Assembly (NCBI GenBank): GCA_027451085.1
Contig: DAIDKA010000138.1
Location: 1 to 5,587, forward strand
Direction of reading: 5' to 3'
DNA length: 5,587 bases
Source of the DNA: Gammaproteobacteria bacterium
Lineage (GTDB): Bacteria; Pseudomonadota; Gammaproteobacteria; Steroidobacterales; Steroidobacteraceae
The number at the start of each line of letters is the position of its first letter. The first letter of the stretch is position 1. The translations under genes and the position numbers were made by a program. Positions 1 to 5,587 of the stretch are shown here, piece after piece. The notes below the pieces were generated by a model. That model did not search any database and was not told the DNA's origin. It saw nothing but the letters and a program-made list of their open reading frames with translations.

Positions 1-1286
1 TGGCGCTGCTGCTGGCCCCCATGCTGATCCCCGCCGCCCGTGCCCAGGAACGCGAAATCGGCGGCGCCGGCCAGCCGCTCGATCGCATCGCGGCCATCGT
101 CAATGACGGCGTGGTGCTGGAGTCCGAACTCGATGAACAGATCGCCACCATCACCGCGCGCCTGAAGGCACAGAACCTGGAACTTCCGGCCGACAGCGTC
201 ATCCGCCAGCAGGTGCTCGAGCGCCTGATCGTGCAGGAGCTCGAGATGCAGCGGGCCGACCGCGCCGGTCTCAAGATCAGCGATGAGACGCTGAACAACG
301 CCATGACCGAGATCGCGCAGCGCAACGGCATCACGTTGTCGCAGCTGCCGGCGGCACTGGCGAAGGAAGGGCTGGACTACGGCGCCTACCGCGAGTCCAT
401 GCGCAAGGACCTGACCCTGCGACTGCTGCAGCAGCGTGATGTGATCCAGCGCATCAACGTCACCTCGCGCGAGATCGACCAGTACCTGGAACGCCAGTCC
501 AAGCATCCGACGGCCAGCACCGAGTACAACATCTCTCACATCCTGATCGCCGTGCCGCAGGAGGCCACGCCCGACCAGATCGCCGCGGCGCAGAAGAAAG
601 CGCAGGACATCGTGGCCCGCGCCCGCAAGGGCGAGGACTTCGCCAAGCTCGCCGTGGCCTACTCCAACAGTCAGACCGCCCTCGAGGGTGGCGCGCTGGG
701 CTGGCGCAAGGGCACCGATCTGCCCACCGTGCTGGCCGACTACGTGGTGGACCTGAAGCCCGGCGAGGTCTCCGACCCGATCCGCGCGCCCACCGGCTTC
801 CACATCGTGCGCCTGAACGACATGCGCGGCGTGGCCAAGAAGGACATCGAGGACCAGGTCCACGCACGCCACATCCTCATGCGCACCAACGATCTGCAGG
901 ACGACGCCACCGTCAAACAGAAGCTCGAGAACATCCGCGACCAGATCCTCAAAGGCCAGGATTTCGGCGCGCTGGCGCAGGTCAACTCGCAGGATGTCGG
1001 GTCAGCCTCCGATGGCGGCGACCTCGGCTGGACCTCGCCCGACACCTTCGTGCCGGAGTTCTCGAAGGTCCTGAACGGCCTGAAGGTGGGCGAGATCAGC
1101 GAGCCCTTCAAGACCCAGTTCGGCTGGCACATCGTGCAGCTGCTGGGCCGCCGCAAGTACGACGACACCAAGGAACTGCAGCGCAGGCAGGCCGCGGAGC
1201 AGATCCGCGCCAGCAGGGTGGACGAGGAAACCGAACTGTGGCTGCGCCGCCTGCGCGACGACGCCTACGTCGACATCAAGTCCTGA
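1..1286 (+). CDS. surA: Periplasmic chaperone / peptidyl-prolyl isomerase SurA (5' end cut off by the window)
   Basis: SurA escorts unfolded outer-membrane proteins across the periplasm to the BAM complex. The reading frame is open to the left edge (first full codon at base 3). It encodes a hydrophobic leucine/alanine stretch ending in AARAQE, a good signal-peptide end with cleavage likely after ARA, so the true start is upstream; the ATG at 21 sits inside the signal peptide and is not the start. Numbering from that ATG, the SurA N-terminal chaperone domain begins at LDRIAAIVNDGVVLESEL (20-37). A first parvulin domain spans about 168-269 (SHILIAVPQ, GGALGW, GFHIVRL). A second spans about 279-377 (ARHILM, GGDLGW, GWHIVQL). 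A charged C-terminal helix follows (about 385-421). Two parvulin domains and about 420 residues match E. coli SurA (428). Family knowledge says the second parvulin domain carries most isomerase activity. The stop is 10 bases before pdxA, as in the conserved cluster; lptD would be expected just upstream, but this is not visible. Confidence 0.97.
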   Translation, partial: ALLLAPMLIPAARAQEREIGGAGQPLDRIAAIVNDGVVLESELDEQIATITARLKAQNLELPADSVIRQQVLERLIVQELEMQRADRAGLKISDETLNNAMTEIAQRNGITLSQLPAALAKEGLDYGAYRESMRKDLTLRLLQQRDVIQRINVTSREIDQYLERQSKHPTASTEYNISHILIAVPQEATPDQIAAAQKKAQDIVARARKGEDFAKLAVAYSNSQTALEGGALGWRKGTDLPTVLADYVVDLKPGEVSDPIRAPTGFHIVRLNDMRGVAKKDIEDQVHARHILMRTNDLQDDATVKQKLENIRDQILKGQDFGALAQVNSQDVGSASDGGDLGWTSPDTFVPEFSKVLNGLKVGEISEPFKTQFGWHIVQLLGRRKYDDTKELQRRQAAEQIRASRVDEETELWLRRLRDDAYVDIKS

Positions 1287-1296
1287 CGGGGATGTC

Positions 1297-2301
1297 ATGG
1301 CCGCAAGCGATGTGACGCGACTGGCGCGCATCGCCATCACCTCCGGCGAGCCCGCCGGAGTGGGCCCGGACCTGTGCCTCGCGCTGGCCCTGCGCGAGCT
1401 GCCCTGCCAGGTGGTGTGTCTCGCGGACCGGGGACTCATGGATGAACGGGCCGGAAGGCTCGGGCTTGCCGTCACTCTGACCCAGTACGATCCAGCTCTG
1501 CGCCAGCCGCACATCCCCGGCCAGCTGGCCGTGCTGCACTGTCCGCTCGCCGTACCGGCCCGGGCCGGACACACTGACATCCGCAACGGCGGCGCCGTCA
1601 TCGGCATGCTGGACCGCGCCGCGGACGGCTGCCTGAACGGCGAGTTCGACGCCATGGCCACCGCACCGGTGCAGAAGTCCACGCTCATCGAGGCCGGTTT
1701 CAGCACGTTCACGGGCCACACCGAACATCTGGCCGGGCGCACCCGCGCGCCGCTGCCGGTCATGATGCTGGCCGCGGGCGACATGCGCGTGGCGCTCGCC
1801 ACCACCCACCTGCCGCTCAAGGACATCAGCGCCGCCATCACCGCCGCGCTGCTCACCCAGGTGCTCACCATCCTGCACGCGGACCTGCAGCGCAAATTCG
1901 GCATTCCGCAGCCACGCATCGCCGTGTGCGGCCTGAATCCACATGCAGGGGAAAACGGCCACCTGGGTCGGGAGGAACTGACGATCATCGGCCCGGTCAT
2001 TGCACAGCTGCGCGCGGCAGGAATGAACCTCGCGGGCCCGCTGCCGGCCGACACCGCGTTCGTGCCGCACATCATGGCGCAGTACGACGCGGTGCTCGCC
2101 ATGTACCACGACCAGGGCCTGCCGGTGATCAAGCACGCGCATTTCGACGCCGCGGTGAACGTGACCCTGGGACTGCCCATCATCCGCACCTCCGTGGACC
2201 ACGGCACCGCGCTGCAACTGGCCGGCACCGGCCGCGCCGATGCCGCAAGCCTTGAAGCCGCGGTGCGCATGGCCGCGTACCTGGCCACCGCGGCGCGCTG
2301 A
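1297..2301 (+). CDS. pdxA: 4-hydroxythreonine-4-phosphate dehydrogenase PdxA
   Basis: PdxA oxidises 4-phosphooxy-L-threonine with NAD(P)+; the product decarboxylates to 3-amino-2-oxopropyl phosphate, which PdxJ joins to deoxyxylulose phosphate to make pyridoxine phosphate (DXP-dependent vitamin B6 route, cytoplasm). The 334-residue protein is full length for the family. Visible signatures are SGEPAGVGPD (16-25), TAPVQKS (122-128), FTGHTEHLAG (138-147), HLPLKDI (171-177), GLNPHAGENGHLG (212-224), MYHDQGLPVIK (269-279) and a C-terminal RTSVDHGTALQLAGTGRAD (297-315). His171, His216 and His271 match the three metal-binding histidines of E. coli PdxA (166, 211, 266) with a constant shift of five. 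GGGG at 1288-1291 lies five bases before the ATG and serves as a ribosome binding site; it falls in the 10-base gap after surA, so the two are probably co-transcribed. The usual GKGKAD segment reads GTGRAD here, a mild change. Nothing is truncated. Confidence 0.97.
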   Translation: MAASDVTRLARIAITSGEPAGVGPDLCLALALRELPCQVVCLADRGLMDERAGRLGLAVTLTQYDPALRQPHIPGQLAVLHCPLAVPARAGHTDIRNGGAVIGMLDRAADGCLNGEFDAMATAPVQKSTLIEAGFSTFTGHTEHLAGRTRAPLPVMMLAAGDMRVALATTHLPLKDISAAITAALLTQVLTILHADLQRKFGIPQPRIAVCGLNPHAGENGHLGREELTIIGPVIAQLRAAGMNLAGPLPADTAFVPHIMAQYDAVLAMYHDQGLPVIKHAHFDAAVNVTLGLPIIRTSVDHGTALQLAGTGRADAASLEAAVRMAAYLATAAR

Positions 2302-2308
2302 GAACACC

Positions 2309-3085
2309 GTGGCACCGCAGGCACGCAAGCGCTTTGGCCAGAACTTCCTGCACGACCGAGGGGTGATGTCAAAGATCGTCGCCGCCCTCTCGCCCGGCGC
2401 CACTGATCACATCCTGGAGATCGGCCCGGGCCGCGGCGCACTCACCGACCTGCTGCTCGCCGGTCCCTACGCCAGCTTCGACGCCGTCGAGATCGACCGC
2501 GACCTGGCGCAGACCCTGCGGCCGCGTTTCGCGCTGGCGCGTGCGGCAGCACTGCACGAGTGTGATGCGCTCGACTTCGACGTCGCAACCCTCGCCCGGG
2601 CACACGGCGGCCGGCTGCGCGTGATCGGCAACCTGCCCTACAACATCTCCACGCCGCTGCTGTTTCATCTCATCGGCAGCGCAGCGCACATCCTCGACCT
2701 GCACATCATGCTGCAGCGCGAGGTCATCGCCCGCATGGCAGCCGAGCCCGGCAGCGGCGACTATGGCCGCCTGACCGTGATGCTGCACCCCTGGGTGCAG
2801 GTGGAGCGGCTGTTCGACATCGGCCCGGGCGCCTTCACGCCCGCCCCCAAGGTCTGGTCCGCCACGGCGCGCCTGACCGTGCGCGAACGACCCGCCTTCG
2901 CCGTCAGCCCCCATTTTGCGCGGGTGGTTGCAGCGACCTTCAACCACAGGCGCAAAACCCTGCGCAACAGCCTCAAGGGACTGCTCACGGCGCAGCAGAT
3001 CGCAGCCTGCGGGGTCGACCCGGGCGCCCGGCCGGAGGTACTGGAACCGCGCGCCTTCAACGACATGGCGCTGCAGCTGGAGTAA
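2309..3085 (+). CDS. rsmA: 16S rRNA (adenine1518-N6/adenine1519-N6)-dimethyltransferase RsmA (KsgA)
   Basis: RsmA uses S-adenosylmethionine to dimethylate two adjacent adenosines in the 3'-terminal hairpin of 16S rRNA late in small-subunit assembly; its loss classically gives kasugamycin resistance. I chose the GTG at 2309, seven bases after the pdxA stop, because the protein then opens with APQARKRFGQNFLHD, the standard family N-terminus. The in-frame ATG at 2240 would add 23 arginine/proline/tryptophan-rich residues that only read through the end of pdxA. From GTG the product is 258 residues (E. coli 273). Motifs: RFGQNFLHD (8-16), SAM motif I EIGPGRGALT (37-46), acidic motif VEID (60-63), CDALDFD (85-91), catalytic GNLPYNIS (107-114), then QREVIARM, GAFTPAPKV and FNHRRKTLRNSL in the C-terminal RNA-binding part. 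No strong Shine-Dalgarno is visible before the GTG, so translation may be coupled to pdxA. All key residues are present. Confidence 0.96.
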   Translation: MAPQARKRFGQNFLHDRGVMSKIVAALSPGATDHILEIGPGRGALTDLLLAGPYASFDAVEIDRDLAQTLRPRFALARAAALHECDALDFDVATLARAHGGRLRVIGNLPYNISTPLLFHLIGSAAHILDLHIMLQREVIARMAAEPGSGDYGRLTVMLHPWVQVERLFDIGPGAFTPAPKVWSATARLTVRERPAFAVSPHFARVVAATFNHRRKTLRNSLKGLLTAQQIAACGVDPGARPEVLEPRAFNDMALQLE

Positions 3086-3138
3086 ATTGCACCTTGGCTG
3101 ATCGTAGTGGACACAACCCCAGAAGCAGGCTCCCGACC

Positions 3139-3591
3139 ATGCAAAGTTATACCCGCGTCCTGGTCGCCATCGACCTCAAGGATAGCAGCCTCCACGTTGC
3201 CCTCCGCGGCCAGAACCTCGCCCGCGCCAGCGGCGCAGAGCTGCATCTGCTGCATGTCGTCGAATACATCCCCGTGGACCCCATGGGCGATAACATGCTG
3301 CCGCCCACGCAGCTGATCGACGAACTGGTGGGTGCAGCGCGCCTGCGCCTCACGGGGATCGCCGCCCAACTGGGCGAATCGCCATCCATCTGCAGCGTCG
3401 AGATCGACGGGGTCAAGGCCGGGATCATCCGCACTGCCCGCGAAAAGCACTGCGACCTCATCGTGCTTGGCGCACACGAGCGCCACGGCCTGTCCATCTT
3501 CGTCAACTTCACCGAGGACGCCGTGCTGCACGCGGCGCCCTGCGATGTCCTGGCGGTGCGCGTCGGTGCCGGCGAGGCCGGCAAACGGTAA
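3139..3591 (+). CDS. Universal stress protein, UspA family
   Basis: This is a single-domain Usp protein of 150 residues, a typical family length. The opening YTRVLVAIDL (4-13) is the first beta strand with the conserved Asp12; ELHLLHVVEYIP (34-45) is the second strand. A central helix follows (about 57-78), then a GVKAGIIRTAREKHCDLIVLG segment (91-111) and a C-terminal APCDVLAVRV strand (133-142). I start at ATG 3139, not at the in-frame TTG at 3094, because residue 1 then sits just before the first strand and AGG at 3127-3129 is nine bases upstream. Usp proteins are cytoplasmic, often dimeric, and rise under starvation or stress; their exact biochemical role is mostly unknown. The loop after Gly111 (AHERHGLSIFVNFTEDAVLH) lacks the glycines of ATP-binding Usp proteins, so I infer a non-ATP-binding, UspA-like type. 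The gene sits between rsmA and apaG, which are adjacent in E. coli. The 53-base gap before it is the largest in the window. Confidence 0.92.
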   Translation: MQSYTRVLVAIDLKDSSLHVALRGQNLARASGAELHLLHVVEYIPVDPMGDNMLPPTQLIDELVGAARLRLTGIAAQLGESPSICSVEIDGVKAGIIRTAREKHCDLIVLGAHERHGLSIFVNFTEDAVLHAAPCDVLAVRVGAGEAGKR

Positions 3592-3600
3592 ACTCCCCCG

Positions 3601-3984
3601 ATGGAAACGCAGGACCCGGACCGCATCCGCATAGACGTGCAGACCAGCTACCTGGCGGAGCAGTCCGATCCACGCGAGCCACGCTATGTCTTCTCCTACA
3701 CCATCACCATCCGCAACGAGGGCGGCAGCCCCGCGCGGCTGCTGCGACGCCACTGGATCATCACCGATGCCAACGGCCAGGTGCAGGAGGTCCGCGTCGA
3801 CGGCGTGGTCGGCGAACAGCCCCACCTGAAGCCCGGCCAGGGATTCCGCTATTCCAGCGCAGCGGTGATCGAAACCCCGGTGGGTGTCATGCAGGGCAGC
3901 TACCAGATGGTCGCCGACGACGGCCGCCAGTTCGACACGCCCATCGCACCCTTCCGCCTGGCCATGCCCGGCGTGCTGCAGTAA
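3601..3984 (+). CDS. apaG: ApaG-domain protein ApaG (Co2+/Mg2+ efflux-associated)
   Basis: The 127-residue product matches bacterial ApaG (E. coli 125) along its whole length: IDVQTSYL (11-18), RYVFSYTITIRNEG (28-41), RRHWIITDANG (49-59), GVVGEQPHLKPGQ (68-80), ETPVGVMQGSYQM (91-103) and the end PIAPFRLAMPG (114-124). ApaG folds as a fibronectin-III-like beta sandwich. Its molecular role is unsettled; mutants in the enteric corA/apaG (corD) context link it to cobalt and magnesium resistance or efflux, hence the common product name. No signal peptide or membrane segment is visible, so it is probably cytoplasmic. The ATG is ten bases after the usp stop codon begins to clear (nine-base gap) and has only a C-rich stretch before it, with no Shine-Dalgarno; translation is therefore likely coupled to the gene upstream. 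The downstream neighbour apaH is its usual partner, 19 bases away. Confidence 0.96.
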   Translation: METQDPDRIRIDVQTSYLAEQSDPREPRYVFSYTITIRNEGGSPARLLRRHWIITDANGQVQEVRVDGVVGEQPHLKPGQGFRYSSAAVIETPVGVMQGSYQMVADDGRQFDTPIAPFRLAMPGVLQ

Positions 3985-3994
3985 CAGGCGCACC

Positions 3995-3998
3995 GGAG
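3995..3998 (+). promoter_or_regulatory. Ribosome binding site of apaH
   Basis: GGAG lies five bases before the GTG at 4004, inside the apaG-apaH gap. It supports this GTG as the apaH start over the in-frame ATG at 3884, which lies within apaG and would add a 40-residue low-complexity leader with no family match. Confidence 0.7.
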
Positions 3999-4003
3999 CC
4001 CAC

Positions 4004-4831
4004 GTGGCGCGCTACGCCATCGGCGACGTCCAGGGATGCGTGACCGAACTGCGCGAACTGCTGCTGCGCATCAGCTTTTCCTCCGACCGGGACCAGCTCT
4101 GGTTCGTCGGGGACCTGGTCAACCGCGGGCCGGACTCGCTGAAGTCCCTGCGCCTCATCCGCGCGCTGGGGGACAACGCCATCGCGGTGCTAGGCAACCA
4201 TGACCTGCACCTGCTGGCGCTGGCGTTCGGCAAATCCCGCATCAAGGCCGGCGACACCCTCGATGCCGTGCTGGCCGCACCCGACCACGGCGCGCTGATC
4301 GACTGGCTGCTCGACCGGCCGCTGGCGCACTTCGATCCTGCGCACGGGGACCTCATGATCCACGCCGGCCTGCCCCCGCAATGGACGGTGCCACAGGCGC
4401 TGGCTCACGCTGGAGAGCTGCACGCCGCGCTCGAAGCAGACCCGGCCGCATTCTTCGACCACATGTACGGCGACCAGCCCGACCTATGGGACGATGCACT
4501 CACCGGCTACGACCGCCTGCGCTTCATCGTCAACGCCCTCACGCGGCTGCGGGTGTGCAGCTGCGTGGGCCGCATGCAGATCAAGGCCAAGGGTCTGCCG
4601 CCAAGGCAAGGCTCGTCCCTGATGCCCTGGTTCGAGGTCCCATCCCGGGCCAGCCGGGACACGCGCATCGTGTTCGGCCACTGGTCGACGCTGGGCTTTG
4701 TCAACCGCCACAATGTCCTGGGGCTCGACACCGGCTGCGTCTGGGGCGGCAGCCTCACCGCTGTCAACCTGGACGAGCCCGCCTTCCCCTTGAGCGTATC
4801 CTGCAACGGCTACCAGCAGCCGGGCGAATGA
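4004..4831 (+). CDS. apaH: Symmetrical bis(5'-nucleosyl)-tetraphosphatase ApaH
   Basis: ApaH is a metal-dependent phosphoesterase that splits diadenosine tetraphosphate (Ap4A) symmetrically into two ADP; in E. coli it also removes Np4 caps from RNA 5' ends. It acts in the cytoplasm and controls stress-linked Ap4A levels. The start is GTG 4004, giving 275 residues (E. coli about 280) opening with ARYAIGDVQGC. The calcineurin-like phosphoesterase motifs are all present: GDVQG (7-11), GDLVNRGPDS (36-45), GNHD (64-67), IHAG (119-122) and FGHWS (224-228), followed by the ApaH-typical LDTGCVWGGSLTAV (241-254). The two aspartates, Asn/His of GNHD, and the two later histidines form the expected two-metal site. 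The region VCSCVGRMQIKAKGLPP (184-200) corresponds to the variable insert between core motifs in ApaH and is not obviously abnormal. The gene follows apaG by 19 bases and has a good GGAG site. The C-terminus ends in a short polar tail with no known motif. Confidence 0.96.
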   Translation: MARYAIGDVQGCVTELRELLLRISFSSDRDQLWFVGDLVNRGPDSLKSLRLIRALGDNAIAVLGNHDLHLLALAFGKSRIKAGDTLDAVLAAPDHGALIDWLLDRPLAHFDPAHGDLMIHAGLPPQWTVPQALAHAGELHAALEADPAAFFDHMYGDQPDLWDDALTGYDRLRFIVNALTRLRVCSCVGRMQIKAKGLPPRQGSSLMPWFEVPSRASRDTRIVFGHWSTLGFVNRHNVLGLDTGCVWGGSLTAVNLDEPAFPLSVSCNGYQQPGE

Positions 4832-4834
4832 GCC

Positions 4835-4849
4835 GGCTCCGCAAGAGCC
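4835..4849 (+). repeat. Small inverted repeat (possible hairpin) between apaH and the thioesterase gene
   Basis: GGCTC (4835-4839) and GAGCC (4845-4849) are perfect complements around a five-base CGCAA loop. The stem is short and no T-run follows, so it is not a normal rho-independent terminator. It ends one base before the AAGGA ribosome binding site of the next gene. It could modestly affect message stability or ribosome access, or be chance in GC-rich DNA. Confidence 0.3.
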
Positions 4850-4850
4850 C

Positions 4851-4855
4851 AAGGA
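4851..4855 (+). promoter_or_regulatory. Ribosome binding site of the thioesterase gene
   Basis: AAGGA sits seven bases before the ATG at 4863, one of the clearest Shine-Dalgarno matches in the window. It fixes this start and suggests the gene is translated independently of apaH. Confidence 0.75.
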
Positions 4856-4862
4856 ATCCTCC

Positions 4863-5315
4863 ATGCAACCCATCTGGCGCCCCGGCACCACTCTTGAAGA
4901 AATCCACAAAAGCATCACGGCCACCATGGCCGAGCACCTGCAGATCAAGCTCACCGAGCTGGGCCCGGATTTCCTTGCCGGCACCATGCCGGTCACGGGG
5001 CGCAGTTGCCAGCCGGCGCGCGCCCTGCATGGCGGGGCCTCGGCTGCCCTGGCCGAAACCCTGGGCAGCCTCGGCGCCAACTTCGTGCTGCCTGGCCTCG
5101 ATGAGCGCTGTGTAGGCCAGGAAATCAACGCCAACCACCTGCGACCGGTGTTCGAGGGCGCGGTGGTGCGCGGCGTCACCCGGCCGGTGCATATCGGCAG
5201 CCGCACCCACGTGTGGAACATTGAGATCTTCGACGAGCAGTCCCGCCTGGTGTGCGTGTCGCGACTCACTCTGGCGGTCATCCGGTTAAAGGACAGCCGC
5301 CAGCGCCAGGGTTGA
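4863..5315 (+). CDS. Hotdog-fold acyl-CoA thioesterase, PaaI/EntH/MenI-like
   Basis: The 150-residue product is a single hotdog domain resembling E. coli YdiI (MenI) and YbdB (EntH), which hydrolyse aromatic and other acyl thioesters of CoA or carrier protein. The hotdog signature is ALHGGASAALAETLGSLGAN (54-73): the HGG turn (56-58) begins the central helix and Glu65 matches the catalytic glutamate of this subfamily. The downstream VGQEINANHLRPVFEG (104-119 approximately), VHIGSRTHVWNIEIFDE and SRLTLAVI strands are also diagnostic. Length equals that of one full domain, so it is expected to act as a tetramer in the cytoplasm. The true substrate cannot be read from sequence. MenI (menaquinone) and EntH (enterobactin proofreading) are only relatives, and no such pathway genes are seen here. 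It lies 31 bases after apaH and five before the dioxygenase gene, so co-transcription with the latter is likely. A general housekeeping or an aromatic acyl-CoA role are both possible. Confidence 0.92.
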   Translation: MQPIWRPGTTLEEIHKSITATMAEHLQIKLTELGPDFLAGTMPVTGRSCQPARALHGGASAALAETLGSLGANFVLPGLDERCVGQEINANHLRPVFEGAVVRGVTRPVHIGSRTHVWNIEIFDEQSRLVCVSRLTLAVIRLKDSRQRQG

Positions 5316-5320
5316 AGACC

Positions 5321-5587
5321 ATGACCACTCCGACTCCCCTGAACTTCCAGGCCTGGATCAACGAGAACCGCCACCTGCTCAAGCCCCCGGTGGGCAACCG
5401 TCTGCTGTTCCGCGATTCGCGCTTTGTCGTCATGGCCGTGGGCGGCCCCAACCGCCGCAAGGACTACCACGTCGACCCGGGCGAGGAATTCTTCTACCAG
5501 GTCGAGGGCGACATCGTGCTCAAGACCATCCAGCAGGCAAAGGTCGTGGACATTCCCATCCACGAGGGCGAGATGCTGCTGCTGCCG
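5321..5587 (+). CDS. nbaC: 3-hydroxyanthranilate 3,4-dioxygenase (3' end cut off by the window)
   Basis: The last 267 bases give 89 codons of an open frame that continues past the right edge, covering about half of the usual ~175-residue bacterial enzyme. It reads NFQAWINENRHLLKPPVGNR (8-27), VVMAVGGPNRRKDYHVDPGE (36-55), then EFFYQVEGDIVLK (56-68) and IPIHEGEMLLLP (78-89). These match bacterial 3-hydroxyanthranilate 3,4-dioxygenase, a cupin Fe(II) enzyme that opens the ring of 3-hydroxyanthranilate to 2-amino-3-carboxymuconate semialdehyde, the precursor of quinolinate (for NAD) or of tryptophan/2-nitrobenzoate breakdown. His50 and Glu56 correspond to iron ligands His51 and Glu57 of the Cupriavidus enzyme, and Arg46 to substrate-binding Arg47. 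The third ligand, a later His, and the C-terminal rubredoxin-like Cys motifs lie outside the window. The ATG is five bases after the thioesterase stop; AGGG at 5308-5311 is a plausible ribosome binding site. The symbol follows the Pseudomonas/nitrobenzoate name; haao is also used. Confidence 0.93.
   Translation, partial: MTTPTPLNFQAWINENRHLLKPPVGNRLLFRDSRFVVMAVGGPNRRKDYHVDPGEEFFYQVEGDIVLKTIQQAKVVDIPIHEGEMLLLP

Noticed and set aside
21..23. ATG at 21 as the surA start
   Set aside because: The same frame stays open to the window edge and codes ALLLAP before this Met, part of a signal-peptide hydrophobic core; starting at 21 would leave only a short, weak leader.
1002..2441. Long minus-strand open frame (479 codons) opposite surA/pdxA
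   Set aside because: It lies opposite two well-recognised genes; its product is Arg/Ser/Ala-rich with no recognisable domain, typical of antisense frames in GC-rich DNA.
3087..3115. Possible promoter for usp (TTGCAC then GACACA at 17-base spacing)
   Set aside because: The -35-like box is fair, but the -10-like box matches the consensus at only two positions, so it is not supportable without transcript data.
2761..3993. Minus-strand open frame (410 codons) opposite rsmA, usp and apaG
   Set aside because: It spans three plus-strand genes with clear families, and shows His/Asp/Gly-rich antisense composition without a domain.
4381..5115. Plus-strand overlapping frame of 244 codons across apaH and the thioesterase
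   Set aside because: Arg/Pro/Ala-rich out-of-frame product crossing a gene boundary, with no ribosome binding site or motif; a shadow of apaH and the thioesterase gene.
4484..5563. Minus-strand open frame (359 codons) opposite apaH, thioesterase and dioxygenase
   Set aside because: It is fully covered by recognised plus-strand genes; no family motif is seen.

Overview
This window is a compact, GC-rich stretch (roughly two-thirds G+C by eye) with every gene on the + strand and gaps of 5 to 53 bases. The order surA-pdxA-rsmA-apaG-apaH is the envelope/cofactor/ribosome/alarmone cluster known from gammaproteobacteria such as E. coli. With the high GC and frequent GTG starts, it points to a high-GC gammaproteobacterium (for example a Xanthomonadales/Nevskiales/Chromatiales-type lineage). 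The species cannot be named from this alone.

Layout. Bases 1-1286 hold surA, whose true start lies upstream of the window because its signal peptide runs off the left edge. It is followed by pdxA (1297-2301), rsmA/ksgA (GTG start, 2309-3085), a UspA-family stress protein (3139-3591) that is not part of the E. coli arrangement, apaG (3601-3984) and apaH (GTG start, 4004-4831). After a 31-base gap comes a PaaI/EntH-like hotdog thioesterase (4863-5315). Five bases later, 3-hydroxyanthranilate 3,4-dioxygenase begins (5321) and is cut by the right edge.

How the genes relate. The first five conserved genes are housekeeping: outer-membrane protein folding (SurA), pyridoxal phosphate synthesis (PdxA), 16S rRNA dimethylation (RsmA), an ApaG-domain protein, and Ap4A/Np4-cap hydrolysis (ApaH). 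The Usp gene adds a stress protein beside the alarmone hydrolase. The final pair belongs to acyl-CoA/aromatic metabolism and suggests that a kynurenine pathway segment (tryptophan to quinolinate/NAD, or tryptophan breakdown) begins here. No rho-independent terminator or convincing promoter is visible inside the window, so the whole run could be one transcript or a few overlapping ones.

I found no mobile element, CRISPR array, RNA gene or clearly novel system. The points worth a second look are the Usp insertion with its altered nucleotide-binding loop and the join to the kynurenine-type genes.
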